Part shown: piece after piece, positions 1-6,727 of the stretch
Layout: each line of letters opens with the position of its first letter
Numbering within the stretch: the first letter of the stretch is position 1
Source: Lachnospiraceae bacterium UBA7026
Lineage (GTDB): Bacteria; Bacillota; Clostridia; Lachnospirales; Lachnospiraceae
Reading direction: 5' to 3'
Assembly: GCA_002494165.1 (NCBI GenBank)
Contig: DLBH01000063.1
Span: 1-13,483, forward strand
DNA: 13,483 bases
Translations under genes and position numbers: made by a program
Notes under the pieces: generated by a model
Told to the model about the DNA's origin: nothing
The model's database searches: none
Seen by the model: the letters and a program-made list of their open reading frames with translations, nothing else

Positions 1-270
1 CTACCTTTCGACCCTTACATCATTATATTTGTATACTTCTCTAAGATAAGGCAGATTCTGCATGGCCTGGTTTAAAGTAAACTTAAAATTCCCAGGTGAT
101 ATCATGCATTTACTCATTTTTTTTGCATTAGTTTGTCTGGCTCCTGCCATATAGGTCTTAATAACCTTTTTAATCTGGCCTTTTTTAGAAGCAGCCTGAA
201 CCGGGCATGCACTGACTGTAACCAGCAACAGCATAACTATAGCAAGCATCCATGTTTTTCTGTGTTTCAT
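1..270 (-). CDS. small exported protein of unknown function, possibly a truncated NTF2-like protein
   Basis: 89-residue protein, complete as read: the TAG stop lies at positions 1-3. The N-terminus is a clear export signal: basic start (KHRK), a hydrophobic core at residues 7-20, then VSAC (C22), which fits a lipobox, followed by PVQAAS, which would also suit signal peptidase I. Lipoprotein or secreted protein cannot be decided. The mature part is short and lysine-rich. Its IKKVIKTYMAGARQTNAKKM stretch resembles the first helix of NTF2-like/DUF4878-type lipoproteins, but such domains are usually longer, so the gene may be truncated; sequence beyond the window is needed. The ATG is preceded by AGGAGG with 5 nt spacing, and a near-consensus promoter lies about 100 nt upstream. 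No specific function is assigned. Confidence 0.6.
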   Translation of the reverse strand: MKHRKTWMLAIVMLLLVTVSACPVQAASKKGQIKKVIKTYMAGARQTNAKKMSKCMISPGNFKFTLNQAMQNLPYLREVYKYNDVRVER

Positions 271-376
271 ATATTCCTCCTAAATAACACTTGTTTCCTG
301 ACCCGGTATTCTTCTAAACATAGAATTGGTCTAATGGAAGAAATACTTAGGGCTAACTACATGTGGTGACTTACTG

Positions 377-405
377 ATTATACTATTATGGAATAATAGA
401 GTCAA
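377..405 (-). promoter_or_regulatory. near-consensus promoter with a palindrome filling its spacer
   Basis: On the minus strand TTGACT (405-400) and TATAAT (382-377) are separated by exactly 17 nt. The spacer CTATTATTCCATAATAG is a perfect 7-bp inverted repeat around 3 nt. It drives the small exported protein that starts at 270, with a leader of about 100 nt. The palindrome is placed where a repressor would block RNA polymerase. Confidence 0.7.
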
Positions 406-431
406 ATCGATATCTCCATATCTACCAAAAA

Positions 432-516
432 GCCAGCGGCTCTTAACCAGACCCCTTCAGTCAGATATGGTAATTAACCAACCTTATCTGGAGAGATCAG
501 GTTACCGGCCGCTGGC
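432..516 (-). terminator. long nested hairpin with U run, probable terminator of the 139-residue protein gene
   Basis: Perfect 9-bp arms GCCAGCGGC (432-440) and GCCGCTGGC (508-516) are extended inward by a partly matching TAACC/GGTTA block. A second inverted repeat inside pairs CAGATATGG with CCTTATCTG. Read on the minus strand, the outer stem is followed by TTTTT. It sits downstream of the gene at 602-1021 and upstream of the next promoter, so terminator is the simplest reading. The large structured interior is unusual for a plain terminator. Confidence 0.5.
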
Positions 517-601
517 ACCTGTTTTCAGTTATGATATACATCCTCTGATTCTTGGAATTTCAACTTTTAGCTGACCTGCGGATTCTTGCCATTCAGCGAG
601 T

Positions 602-1021
602 CTAGTTAATAGCGAGAACCGCTTTTACTACCTTGCCGTTTTTCACCTTGATGCTGCAGTTAATCAGGTCAAAGTAAATCTTCTCTTTAAACTGCTTTTT
701 GCTGATCCTGATGAGTGGATTCTTATCCTTGTAAGTCCGGTCCAGGTAATACTTGGTCTTCTTGGTCAGCTTGAAGGACTTATTAATCTTCTTTGCCTTC
801 GTGTCAGTATCATCCTGCTTGGCGGAATTAATCCATTTCCCCTTTAAGATGATCTTGTTGCCTTTGAATTTGACTGCCTTCTTTCCTTCTTCTCCAAGCT
901 CCCAATACCGGCTATACCAGTTCTTCGTTACCTTTTTCGCCTCTGCCCTATTCATGGGAAGGACGGCTGCGGTAAAGGCCAATAATAAAGCCAGAACAAA
1001 CAAGCATTTTCTTTTCTTCAA
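602..1021 (-). CDS. small secreted lysine-rich protein of unknown function
   Basis: 139 residues. A classical signal peptide is visible: KKRK at the N-terminus, a hydrophobic core at residues 7-21, and an AEA signal-peptidase I site giving cleavage after about residue 28. The mature part of about 111 residues is very rich in lysine and in aromatic and beta-prone segments, with no metal-binding or catalytic motif that I recognise; it is not assigned to a family. The start codon is TTG, chosen because GGAGGAG lies about 6 nt upstream and the signal peptide begins directly after it. Promoter TTGATT-17-TATAAT lies just upstream and a hairpin with U run lies downstream, so it is probably monocistronic. 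Other small secreted proteins of gut clostridia share this general look (inference). Confidence 0.65.
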   Translation of the reverse strand: MKKRKCLFVLALLLAFTAAVLPMNRAEAKKVTKNWYSRYWELGEEGKKAVKFKGNKIILKGKWINSAKQDDTDTKAKKINKSFKLTKKTKYYLDRTYKDKNPLIRISKKQFKEKIYFDLINCSIKVKNGKVVKAVLAIN

Positions 1022-1065
1022 TTTAACTCCTCCTCGTATATCATTGGCTGAATCTATGTGTACAT

Positions 1066-1094
1066 ATTATACAAGCCAAGTTATCTTAAATCAA
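1066..1094 (-). promoter_or_regulatory. promoter of the 139-residue secreted protein gene
   Basis: On the minus strand, TTGATT (1094-1089), a 17-nt spacer and a perfect TATAAT (1071-1066). The expected start near 1059 gives a leader of about 38 nt containing the GGAGG ribosome binding site. Confidence 0.75.
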
Positions 1095-1153
1095 CATACC
1101 GTTTTCTTATTTATCTTTTAGAGAAATGGTTTTACAGCAAAATCTGTCCCATC

Positions 1154-1197
1154 AAAAAAATGCTGGCAGTCACCCTGAAAATGGGGCTGTCAGCATT
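1154..1197 (-). terminator. intrinsic terminator after the alcohol dehydrogenase gene
   Basis: Arms AATGCTGGCAG (1159-1169) and CTGTCAGCATT (1187-1197) form an 11-bp stem with one G-U pair, with an inner CCC/GGG stem. On the minus strand the hairpin is followed by a run of T (complement of A at 1154-1160). It begins 23 nt after the dehydrogenase stop codon. Confidence 0.85.
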
Positions 1198-1220
1198 GTT
1201 TGAAAAGGTTTTTCGCTTTC

Positions 1221-2384
1221 TTAATCCGTAAAAATATGGTAGAGCATGACAAAAATATCTTCTACCGATGTCTTTTCTGGAGTCATGGCTGTGATGGGGT
1301 CCTGGAAAATGTGTTCTGCCATCTCCAGGTTGACCTGACTCTTGTCGGGATGATAGTCTGCGATGGGCCGCAGGCCTAAAATGCAGTCCCGGAAGTCCTT
1401 GTAGGCTTCGACGGTTTTCCGGCCGATCTCCGCCGGATCTTCCTGGCCTGTAAAGTGAACGCCGAGAAGCTCTCCCGTAAAGCGGATCTTGTCGGTCCGG
1501 GCCGCCGCGATGTGACGGACCATCTCAGGAAATGCATAGGCACAGGCTGCTCCGTGGGGGATGTGGAAGCGGGCCCCGATCTCGTGGGCGATACAGTGTC
1601 CTATGTGGACGAGGGAGTCCACCAGGAGGAAGCCTCCGTAGGAGGCGCATACCATCATCTTCTCCCGGGCTTCTATATTGGTCCCGTCGGCTGCCGCCAC
1701 AGGAAGCCAGCGGATCACGTCCTCCATGACTTTCTCGCAGAGCAGGTCTGTCATGGGGCTGGCCGCCAGAGAGGTGTAGGCCTCAAAGGCATGGGAAAAT
1801 ACATCCAGGCCGGTCTCCACGGTGATGTGGGCCGGCAGGCCCAGGGTCAGTGCCGGGTCTAAGAGGGCGATCTGGCACATGGAGTTCCTGGCATCGATAG
1901 GATGCTTGTCTCCCCGAACCAGGTCTGTGATCACGATCCAGTTGGACAGCTCACTGCCGGTGCCGGAGGTGGTCGGGATGCAGACCAGGCCGTCGGCCGG
2001 CTTCATCCGGTCCTCATGGCCCACAAAGTCCAAGATCTTCCCCTCGTTATGCCTCATGATATTTATGCCCTTGGCCGCATCCATGGTGCTGCCGCCGCCG
2101 ATGGCGATGACGCAGTCACAGCCAGCCTGCCTGCACAGGGCCGCTCCTTCGTCCACCAGGTCGCTGGTGGGGTCCGGGCTGATCCTGTCATAGGACAGGT
2201 AGTCTATGCCGGCCTGCTTCAGAATCTCTTCTATCTGCCCGGCGATTCCTGCCCTGCTGATCCCCTGGTCAAATACAAGGAAAGGCTTCTCAAAACCATT
2301 TTCCCTGCACAGGTCGGGGAGTAATCTTATGGCATGTATTTCTTCTAATACTTTGGTCTTCTGGACCAATCTATACTTTAACAT
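1221..2384 (-). CDS. iron-containing alcohol dehydrogenase
   Basis: 387 residues, the usual length for group III (Fe-dependent) alcohol dehydrogenases, which interconvert primary alcohols or diols and aldehydes with NAD(P)H in the cytoplasm. Visible motifs: the nucleotide-binding loop GGGSTMDAAKG (residues 96-106), TTSGTGSE (139-146 region), and the metal site with D194 and H198 in GLDVFSHAFEAY, and H263, H267, H277 in HCIAHEIGARFHIPHG. All four metal ligands (D194, H198, H263, H277) and the conserved additional histidine (H267) are present, so it should be active. The start is the ATG at 2384, which has GAGGTGG upstream. An in-frame TTG at 2498 would add 38 low-complexity residues and has AGGAGG only 3 nt away. 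It lies 387 nt after the tannase-like gene on the same strand; the substrate is unknown but may be an aldehyde or alcohol released in the same pathway (inference). Confidence 0.88.
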   Translation of the reverse strand: MLKYRLVQKTKVLEEIHAIRLLPDLCRENGFEKPFLVFDQGISRAGIAGQIEEILKQAGIDYLSYDRISPDPTSDLVDEGAALCRQAGCDCVIAIGGGSTMDAAKGINIMRHNEGKILDFVGHEDRMKPADGLVCIPTTSGTGSELSNWIVITDLVRGDKHPIDARNSMCQIALLDPALTLGLPAHITVETGLDVFSHAFEAYTSLAASPMTDLLCEKVMEDVIRWLPVAAADGTNIEAREKMMVCASYGGFLLVDSLVHIGHCIAHEIGARFHIPHGAACAYAFPEMVRHIAAARTDKIRFTGELLGVHFTGQEDPAEIGRKTVEAYKDFRDCILGLRPIADYHPDKSQVNLEMAEHIFQDPITAMTPEKTSVEDIFVMLYHIFTD

Positions 2385-2498
2385 GGCTGCCACCTCGTCT
2401 GCTGTCTTCTCGCTTCCGGTCCCAGCTGTCTCTCGCTTCAAGTCTATGCTGTCTTTTCGGCTCTGGCCTTCAGCTGCCCTTTTCGTTTCCGGTCCCAA
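2385..2498 (-). repeat. degenerate ~24-nt repeats in the dehydrogenase leader
   Basis: Upstream of the dehydrogenase ATG, the minus strand shows about four copies of a purine-rich unit beginning GAAAAGGGCAGC, GAAAAGACAGC, GAGAGACAGC and GAGAAGACAGC, spaced roughly 23-26 nt. The stretch is open in the dehydrogenase frame and would encode a charged low-complexity extension if the TTG at 2498 were used. Confidence 0.5.
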
Positions 2499-2560
2499 CC
2501 GCCTCCTGGATCTCTCCTATCAGGATGGCGGGTCGGCTTCTCTAATATAACCTTCAGACT

Positions 2561-2577
2561 ATCTTAAGATTATACCA
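2561..2577 (-). promoter_or_regulatory. extended -10 promoter with overlapping palindrome
   Basis: On the minus strand TGGTATAAT (2577-2569) matches the extended -10 consensus TGnTATAAT; no good -35 is present. The perfect 10-bp palindrome ATCTTAAGAT (2561-2570) overlaps the end of the -10 and the expected transcription start. This could give the dehydrogenase gene its own promoter, with a leader of about 180 nt. Confidence 0.45.
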
Positions 2578-2580
2578 TAT

Positions 2581-2760
2581 TCTTCCGGTTAATACCACTG
2601 GTTTGCTTTTCCTCAGAACTTTTTCCCACCGAGTTACTTTTTCATAGAATTGCTTTTCCACAAGACTGTTTTTCCACGGGATTGCCTTTCTTAAGGCATT
2701 TGCTTTCCAGGATGTTTCCGACCCTGACAAGAATTCAGGCAGGGCTTCCCAGGGAGTCCT
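2581..2760 (-). repeat. decayed short purine-rich repeats between the esterase and dehydrogenase genes
   Basis: The spacer contains repeated variants of GTGGAAAAACAG, GTGGAAAAGCAA, GTGGGAAAAAGTT and GAGGAAAAGCAA on the minus strand, spaced about 15-20 nt apart. An 80-codon reading frame runs through it but has no gene-like character. I see no strong hairpin terminator here. Confidence 0.4.
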
Positions 2761-2771
2761 GGACTGGAGTC

Positions 2772-4334
2772 TTACAGCATCCAGGTATTGAAGCACTGGG
2801 AGGCAAACTGGTCCTTGATGGTGTCTGAGTAAATGTCATATTTGACGGTGATGAGGATCTGTGGGACCTGGCCCTCCTCCACCCAGTTCATCAGGGCTGC
2901 CATGCCATAGGCATTACAGACAGTGGGTCCGGCCCAGCCCAGGGTCGTGTGGCCGGCTCCCGGCTGGATGAAGAGCCGGATATGGGCCTGCATGGCCTCT
3001 TCATTGTCAAAGAATTGCAAGGCCTGACGGTAATATTCTGCGGATATTTTCCAGGAGATGACCGGGTCACCGCTGCCATGGGTGATCAGCAGTTTGCCGC
3101 CCCTCTCCGTAAAGGCTCTAAGGTCCGGATTATAGGCGGCTATATGGGCGAAGTCTTCCTGGGCCTTCCGGTAAAGCTTTTCAAAATCCTGGTAACTGCA
3201 GGTCTTCCAGTTCCACTGGGGGTCGCCGCTGTACCAGCGCATGGCCTGCTCGGCAGGTGCCATGAGGATCAGGTCACCGGCCTCATTATACTGGAGATAT
3301 CCATAGGGGTGGCTGTCATAGGGCCACTGAATAATCTCCGGGCCAAAGCCATAGCCCATTCTGGTCCCGTCGGCAGCTATAGGGCCTTCCCAGATCTTTC
3401 TCATGATCCGGTAGTCTTCTTCACTGACAGCTCCGGCAGGGGTGATAAGTCCACAGAGGGCTTCCTTTTTGGGAATCCAGGACTGGCGCAGGCTGGCCAT
3501 ATACTCCCCATTGTCAGAATAGCGGCCCAGCATCCAGTCATAGACGGTCTGGAACTTGGCCAGGGGGATGGGATGGTTTTCGTTATTCATCACGATGGCT
3601 GCCCAGAGGGCTGAGAAGTTGAGCCGGTTATAGTCCATGGCCGGTGAGTCGGCCCAGACACCGTCGTAGTCTTCCGGATACCGCTGCACCTCTTCCATGG
3701 CCTGTCTTCCGCCTCCTGAAGTACCATGCATATAGGACTTTTCCGCTGCCTGGCCATAGAGGCCCTGGACCAGCATTTTCCCGGCTACGGTCATCTCATG
3801 GGTCGCCCGGTGGCACCAGCTTTCCAGCTGGGCCCGGTTGAGGCTGCCATCCCGGCAGAAGCCCCAGGTGAAGCTGTCCAGCTCTCCCAGTCCTCCATCG
3901 GTGGAAGCACAGGCAAAGCCATTATTCACGGCCAGGGGCCAGGTCAGGATATTAGTTCCTATGGCCTGGCGCCAGGCGCAATCCGTGTTGGACCCGGTCC
4001 CGGCAAGACCGATAAAGCGGCCGTTCCATTTTACAGGAAGCCAGACGGTGATGGTAGTAAGGTCTACTTCCGTCAGGGGCTTCTGCAGCCGCACCCGGTA
4101 GAAGGGCAGCAGGTTGGTCAGGGTCGGTGTCCCATTTTCCTGGTAATTATGGTCAAAATATTCTACGTCAACTACTTTGAGGTCCGAAAGCTCCGGCAGG
4201 TCCCCGGCCAGGGCATCGATCAGCTGCTGGATAAAAGGCACATTTGCCCTGCTGTGGATACAGTCCACATCCTCCAGGCCCTCTGTATGAATCCAATGAT
4301 AGAGGCTCTCCGCCTCAATCTGTAATCTTCCCAT
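2772..4334 (-). CDS. tannase/feruloyl esterase family hydrolase, cytoplasmic form
   Basis: 520 residues, alpha/beta-hydrolase of the tannase and feruloyl-esterase family (PF07519 type), which cleaves esters of phenolic acids. Family signs: LPVKWNGRFIGLAGTGSN (near 99-115), the nucleophile elbow GTSGGGRQ with Ser206, YPEDYDGVWADSPA (219-232), Asp423 in HGSGDPVISW, and His462 in GAGHTTLGW. In characterised members a CS-D-HC motif links the cysteine before Ser to the one after His; here both positions are threonine (T205 and T463), so the disulfide is absent while the triad is kept. No signal peptide is present, fitting an intracellular enzyme. The start is the ATG at 4334, with AAAGGAG 5 nt upstream; an in-frame ATG at 4373 has no such site. 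Divergent from the SorC-type regulator, its likely controller. The substrate is not predictable. Confidence 0.85.
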   Translation of the reverse strand: MGRLQIEAESLYHWIHTEGLEDVDCIHSRANVPFIQQLIDALAGDLPELSDLKVVDVEYFDHNYQENGTPTLTNLLPFYRVRLQKPLTEVDLTTITVWLPVKWNGRFIGLAGTGSNTDCAWRQAIGTNILTWPLAVNNGFACASTDGGLGELDSFTWGFCRDGSLNRAQLESWCHRATHEMTVAGKMLVQGLYGQAAEKSYMHGTSGGGRQAMEEVQRYPEDYDGVWADSPAMDYNRLNFSALWAAIVMNNENHPIPLAKFQTVYDWMLGRYSDNGEYMASLRQSWIPKKEALCGLITPAGAVSEEDYRIMRKIWEGPIAADGTRMGYGFGPEIIQWPYDSHPYGYLQYNEAGDLILMAPAEQAMRWYSGDPQWNWKTCSYQDFEKLYRKAQEDFAHIAAYNPDLRAFTERGGKLLITHGSGDPVISWKISAEYYRQALQFFDNEEAMQAHIRLFIQPGAGHTTLGWAGPTVCNAYGMAALMNWVEEGQVPQILITVKYDIYSDTIKDQFASQCFNTWML

Positions 4335-4378
4335 GTGATCTCCTTTATTATTAAAAAATACATATTTCTCCATTTACC

Positions 4379-4401
4379 ATTATAAGCCCTTTGTCTGGAC
4401 A
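4379..4401 (-). promoter_or_regulatory. probable promoter of the esterase gene
   Basis: Minus-strand TATAAT (4384-4379) lies about 45 nt upstream of the esterase ATG; no recognisable -35 accompanies it. Immediately upstream is a short palindrome TGTC-TG-GACA (4392-4401). A weak -35 next to a palindrome suggests regulator-dependent transcription, plausibly by the adjacent SorC-type protein (inference). Confidence 0.45.
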
Positions 4402-4463
4402 GAATTAGAAAAATACGGGATAAAAGGAGGAAGAATACTTATATGGACAAAAATCTACCCCTC

Positions 4464-4580
4464 CTGTCTTGTAATATCAGACAGTGAATCCAGGTAAGTC
4501 TGGTATCTACTTGTATATAATGATTAAAATATTTTTATTTATATATATTTTCTACCCTAAAAAGAGTAAATATTTTCACT
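4464..4580. promoter_or_regulatory. divergent regulatory region with candidate operators
   Basis: The AT-rich gap between the divergent esterase and regulator genes holds an inverted repeat CTGTCT (4464-4469)/AGACAG (4479-4484) and an imperfect palindrome AGTAAATATTTTCACT (4565-4580, 12 of 16 symmetric). TATAAT also occurs on the plus strand at 4516-4521. These are candidate binding sites for the SorC-type regulator; which one is used cannot be decided from sequence. Confidence 0.35.
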
Positions 4581-4595
4581 ATTTGCTTAGATTTG

Positions 4596-4624
4596 TTGAC
4601 GGTCAGCCCGGCATAAGCTAAACT
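4596..4624 (+). promoter_or_regulatory. possible promoter abutting the regulator start codon
   Basis: TTGACG (4596-4601), a 17-nt spacer and TAAACT (4619-4624) end exactly at the first ATG (4625). Transcription would start near 4631, which is the second in-frame ATG, implying a leaderless mRNA. There is no convincing ribosome binding site before either ATG. Confidence 0.4.
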
Positions 4625-5575
4625 ATGTTTATGAATAAGAATAAAATATTACAGATGCTTCGCGTCACGTCAAAATACTATATCCAACATATGAATCAGA
4701 AAGATATCGCCAAGGAGGAAGGGATTTCTGTCCCCACGGTCAGCCGTATGATCAACCGGGCCATGGAATCCGGTTATGTTAAGATCTCCATCGATTATAG
4801 TTTTCTGTCAGAGGAGGAGCTGGCAGAGGAGATCAGCCGGGTCTACGGACTTACCAGGGTGGTCATCGTACCGGTTGTCCTTCCTGACCCCCAGGCGGTT
4901 CTTCTAGATACCTGCAAGGCTGCCGCCAGCCTGCTTCAGGACCAGCTGTCTTCCGGGGCTGTCATAGGTACGGCCTGGGGTAATACGATGAAATGTCTGG
5001 CTTCCTGTATCGATCATCTGGATGCCCGGGATGTCAAGGTGGTCCAGCTCAATGGCCGCTGCGCCGATGTGGAAGCCGCCCAGGGGGCCGATGACATGGT
5101 GAGGGCTCTGATTGCCGCCACCGGCGGCCAGGGTTATACCATTCCATCCCCTGTAGTCGTGGATGACGCCCAGACGGCAGACCTGCTGCGTAATGACTCC
5201 GGCATCAAGTCCATCCTGGATCTGGCGGCCAGGTCTGATCTGGCCATCTTCAGCACCGGCAGGATGGACCGGGATTCCATCATGTCCAAGTCAGGCTTTC
5301 TGGACCATGGCCTTTTCGAGAGCCTTCAGGCCAAGGGGGCAGTGGGGGACATCGCCTCCGGTTACTTTGACTATGAAGGTAATATCGTGGACCAGGATCT
5401 GGCAGCCAGAAGGATTAGTCTTCCCTTAGACCAGTTGCGGTCCATCCCCTTAAAGATCTGTGTGGCCGCCGGCAAGGACAAGGCTTCCGTCCTTCACGGG
5501 GCCATAAAGGGTGGCTTTGTGGACTGCCTGGTGGCTGACGAGGACCTGGGCAGGGCCCTGCTGGCTGTGAAATAA
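4625..5575 (+). CDS. SorC/DeoR-type sugar-binding transcriptional regulator
   Basis: 316 residues, the usual size for the SorC family: an N-terminal helix-turn-helix (about residues 14-55, with QKDIAKEEGISVPTVSRMI as the recognition unit) followed by a phosphosugar-isomerase-like effector domain (PF04198 type, about 60-316). Family signs include GAVIGTAWGNT (111-121), a GRMD stretch near 212-215, GDIASGYFD (241-249) and a C-terminal AAGKDKASVLHGAIKGGFVDCLVADE block. Members bind phosphorylated sugars or related metabolites and control neighbouring catabolic genes. Divergent from the esterase/dehydrogenase genes and convergent with the Tm-1-like pair, so either could be its target; divergent arrangement favours the esterase. 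The start could be the ATG at 4625 or at 4631; neither has a good ribosome binding site. Confidence 0.88.
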   Translation: MFMNKNKILQMLRVTSKYYIQHMNQKDIAKEEGISVPTVSRMINRAMESGYVKISIDYSFLSEEELAEEISRVYGLTRVVIVPVVLPDPQAVLLDTCKAAASLLQDQLSSGAVIGTAWGNTMKCLASCIDHLDARDVKVVQLNGRCADVEAAQGADDMVRALIAATGGQGYTIPSPVVVDDAQTADLLRNDSGIKSILDLAARSDLAIFSTGRMDRDSIMSKSGFLDHGLFESLQAKGAVGDIASGYFDYEGNIVDQDLAARRISLPLDQLRSIPLKICVAAGKDKASVLHGAIKGGFVDCLVADEDLGRALLAVK

Positions 5576-5583
5576 CTCAAAAA

Positions 5584-5628
5584 AAGGCACGACCATGGCC
5601 TGTGGGCAAAGGGCCATGGTCGTGCCTT
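5584..5628. terminator. bidirectional intrinsic terminator
   Basis: A perfect 17-bp stem, arms 5584-5600 and 5612-5628 (core GGCACGACCATGGCC), with an 11-nt loop. On the minus strand it is followed by T7, ideal for terminating the TIM-barrel gene; on the plus strand AAAGAAATTTTT follows, so the SorC-type gene can also end here. Confidence 0.9.
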
Positions 5629-5659
5629 AAAGAAATTTTTAGGAGTGACTAAGGATCAT

Positions 5660-6490
5660 TTATTTCTCGATAGCCTTGAAGGCTGCGGCCTGGGCTGTCA
5701 TGCCTCTCTCGGAAGCCAGACGCTCGATGGAGGAAGCGCCGAAGAAGCCGTCGATCTCCGGAACGTTCTTGATCACATAAGCTGCGTCCTCAGGATCTGC
5801 GATCGGTCCGCCGTGGCAGATAACCTTGATATCCGGATTCACTTCTCTTCCGGCTGCGATGATCTCACGGATCTTCACGCAGCAGTCATCCAAAGTAACG
5901 GCAGTCTCAGCACCAATGCTGCCCTTGGTGGTCAGGCCCATGTGGGCAACCAGGATGTCTGCGCCTGCCTCTGCCATAGCCTTGGCCTGGTCCGGATCAA
6001 ATACGTAAGGACAGGTCAACATGTCAAGCTTGTGAGCCTCACGGATCATGTCTACCTCAAGACCATAACCCATGCCTGTCTCCTCCAGGTTGGCACGGAA
6101 CTTTCCATCGATCAGTCCAACTGTCGGGAAATTCTGAACGCCATTGAAGCCCTGGTCCTTCAGCTGCTTTAAGAAAATGTCCATTACGCGGAAGGGGTCT
6201 GTGCCGCATACGCCGGCCAGAACCGGAGTCTTCTTAACAATAGGAAGTACTTCCTGGCCCATCTCCTGTACGATGGCATTGGCATCGCCGTAGGATAAAA
6301 GTCCTGATAAGGAGCCGCGGCCTGCCATTCTGAAACGGCCGGAGTTATAGATGATCAGCATATCTACGTCTGCTGCCTCGGAACATTTTGCTGTGATACC
6401 GGTTCCGGCGCCAACGCCTACAAGAATCTTTCCAGCCTTAACCTGGGCATCAAAATCTGCTAAAATCTCACTTCTGCTTTTTCTTAACAT
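5660..6490 (-). CDS. PEP-hydrolase-like TIM-barrel protein (C-terminal half of the Tm-1 architecture)
   Basis: 276 residues, a full-length member of the phosphoenolpyruvate-hydrolase-like TIM-barrel family (PF09370 type), cytoplasmic. Characteristic segments: [12 protein letters not shown] (24-35), the signature [11 protein letters not shown] (50-60) followed by [30 protein letters not shown] (120-137), the ADILVAHMG strand (178-186) and CHGGP (225-229), then [11 protein letters not shown]. Despite the family name, the reaction has not been firmly set for most members. The next gene upstream encodes the Tm-1-like domain; in tomato Tm-1 these two domains form one protein, so the pair probably works as a complex or in consecutive steps (inference). 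ATG has AGGAGG 8 nt upstream. The gene shares family signatures with the N-terminal domain of the AraC fusion at 8478-9701. It ends at the bidirectional terminator. Confidence 0.87.
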   Translation of the reverse strand: MLRKSRSEILADFDAQVKAGKILVGVGAGTGITAKCSEAADVDMLIIYNSGRFRMAGRGSLSGLLSYGDANAIVQEMGQEVLPIVKKTPVLAGVCGTDPFRVMDIFLKQLKDQGFNGVQNFPTVGLIDGKFRANLEETGMGYGLEVDMIREAHKLDMLTCPYVFDPDQAKAMAEAGADILVAHMGLTTKGSIGAETAVTLDDCCVKIREIIAAGREVNPDIKVICHGGPIADPEDAAYVIKNVPEIDGFFGASSIERLASERGMTAQAAAFKAIEK

Positions 6491-6543
6491 GTTATTTTCC
6501 TCCTGTTTTTCTGTAATTTATGTGTTTCTATAATATATTGAAG

Positions 6544-6564
6544 TGGTATTATTTTGGTATTATT
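6544..6564 (-). promoter_or_regulatory. 11-bp-spaced direct repeat upstream of the TIM-barrel gene
   Basis: TGGTATTATT occurs at 6544-6553 and again at 6555-6564, one helical turn apart, about 55-75 bp upstream of the TIM-barrel ATG. Between it and the gene is TATTATAGA-like AT-rich sequence without a good -35. It could be an activator site for an internal promoter, or simple AT-rich repetition. Confidence 0.3.
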
Positions 6565-6599
6565 ATTATTGTCGTTTGTCCTTAGTATTACAAATTTGA

Positions 6600-6727
6600 G
6601 TTTATCTTTTTGAGGTTATCCACAAAAGCCCTTGTTCTGTCGCTGCTTTTCCACAAAAGCAGCTTTCTTTTACCAGCTCTTTTGCCAGGCTGTCTTTCCA
6701 CCAGACCGACCAGACCCGGTGTCTTTC
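6600..6727 (-). repeat. decayed purine-rich spacer after the Tm-1-like gene
   Basis: Between the Tm-1-like stop and the TIM-barrel leader, the minus strand shows short related blocks such as GGAAAGACAGC, GGCAAAAGAGC, GGTAAAAGAAAGC and GGAAAAGCAGC, about 13-30 nt apart. The Tm-1-like frame stays open for 41 codons beyond its TAA. No terminator is visible, so the two genes may be cotranscribed across this gap of about 237 nt. Confidence 0.35.

Noticed and set aside
432..520. Resemblance of CCTTATCTGGAGAGATCAGG to the start of a SAM riboswitch on the plus strand
   Set aside because: The remaining conserved SAM-I elements are missing, no plus-strand gene follows, and the structure is explained as a minus-strand terminator.
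1179..1190. 12-nt match AAATGGGGCTGT, also at 13432-13443
   Set aside because: Matches of this length are expected by chance in a window this size; the first copy lies in a terminator and no shared element surrounds them.
2554..2796. 80-codon minus-strand reading frame after the esterase gene
   Set aside because: It begins with GTG inside the esterase end, lies in decayed repeats, has no ribosome site and shows no protein-like composition.
3726..4325. 199-codon plus-strand reading frame
   Set aside because: Antisense shadow of the esterase gene, with no recognisable domain.
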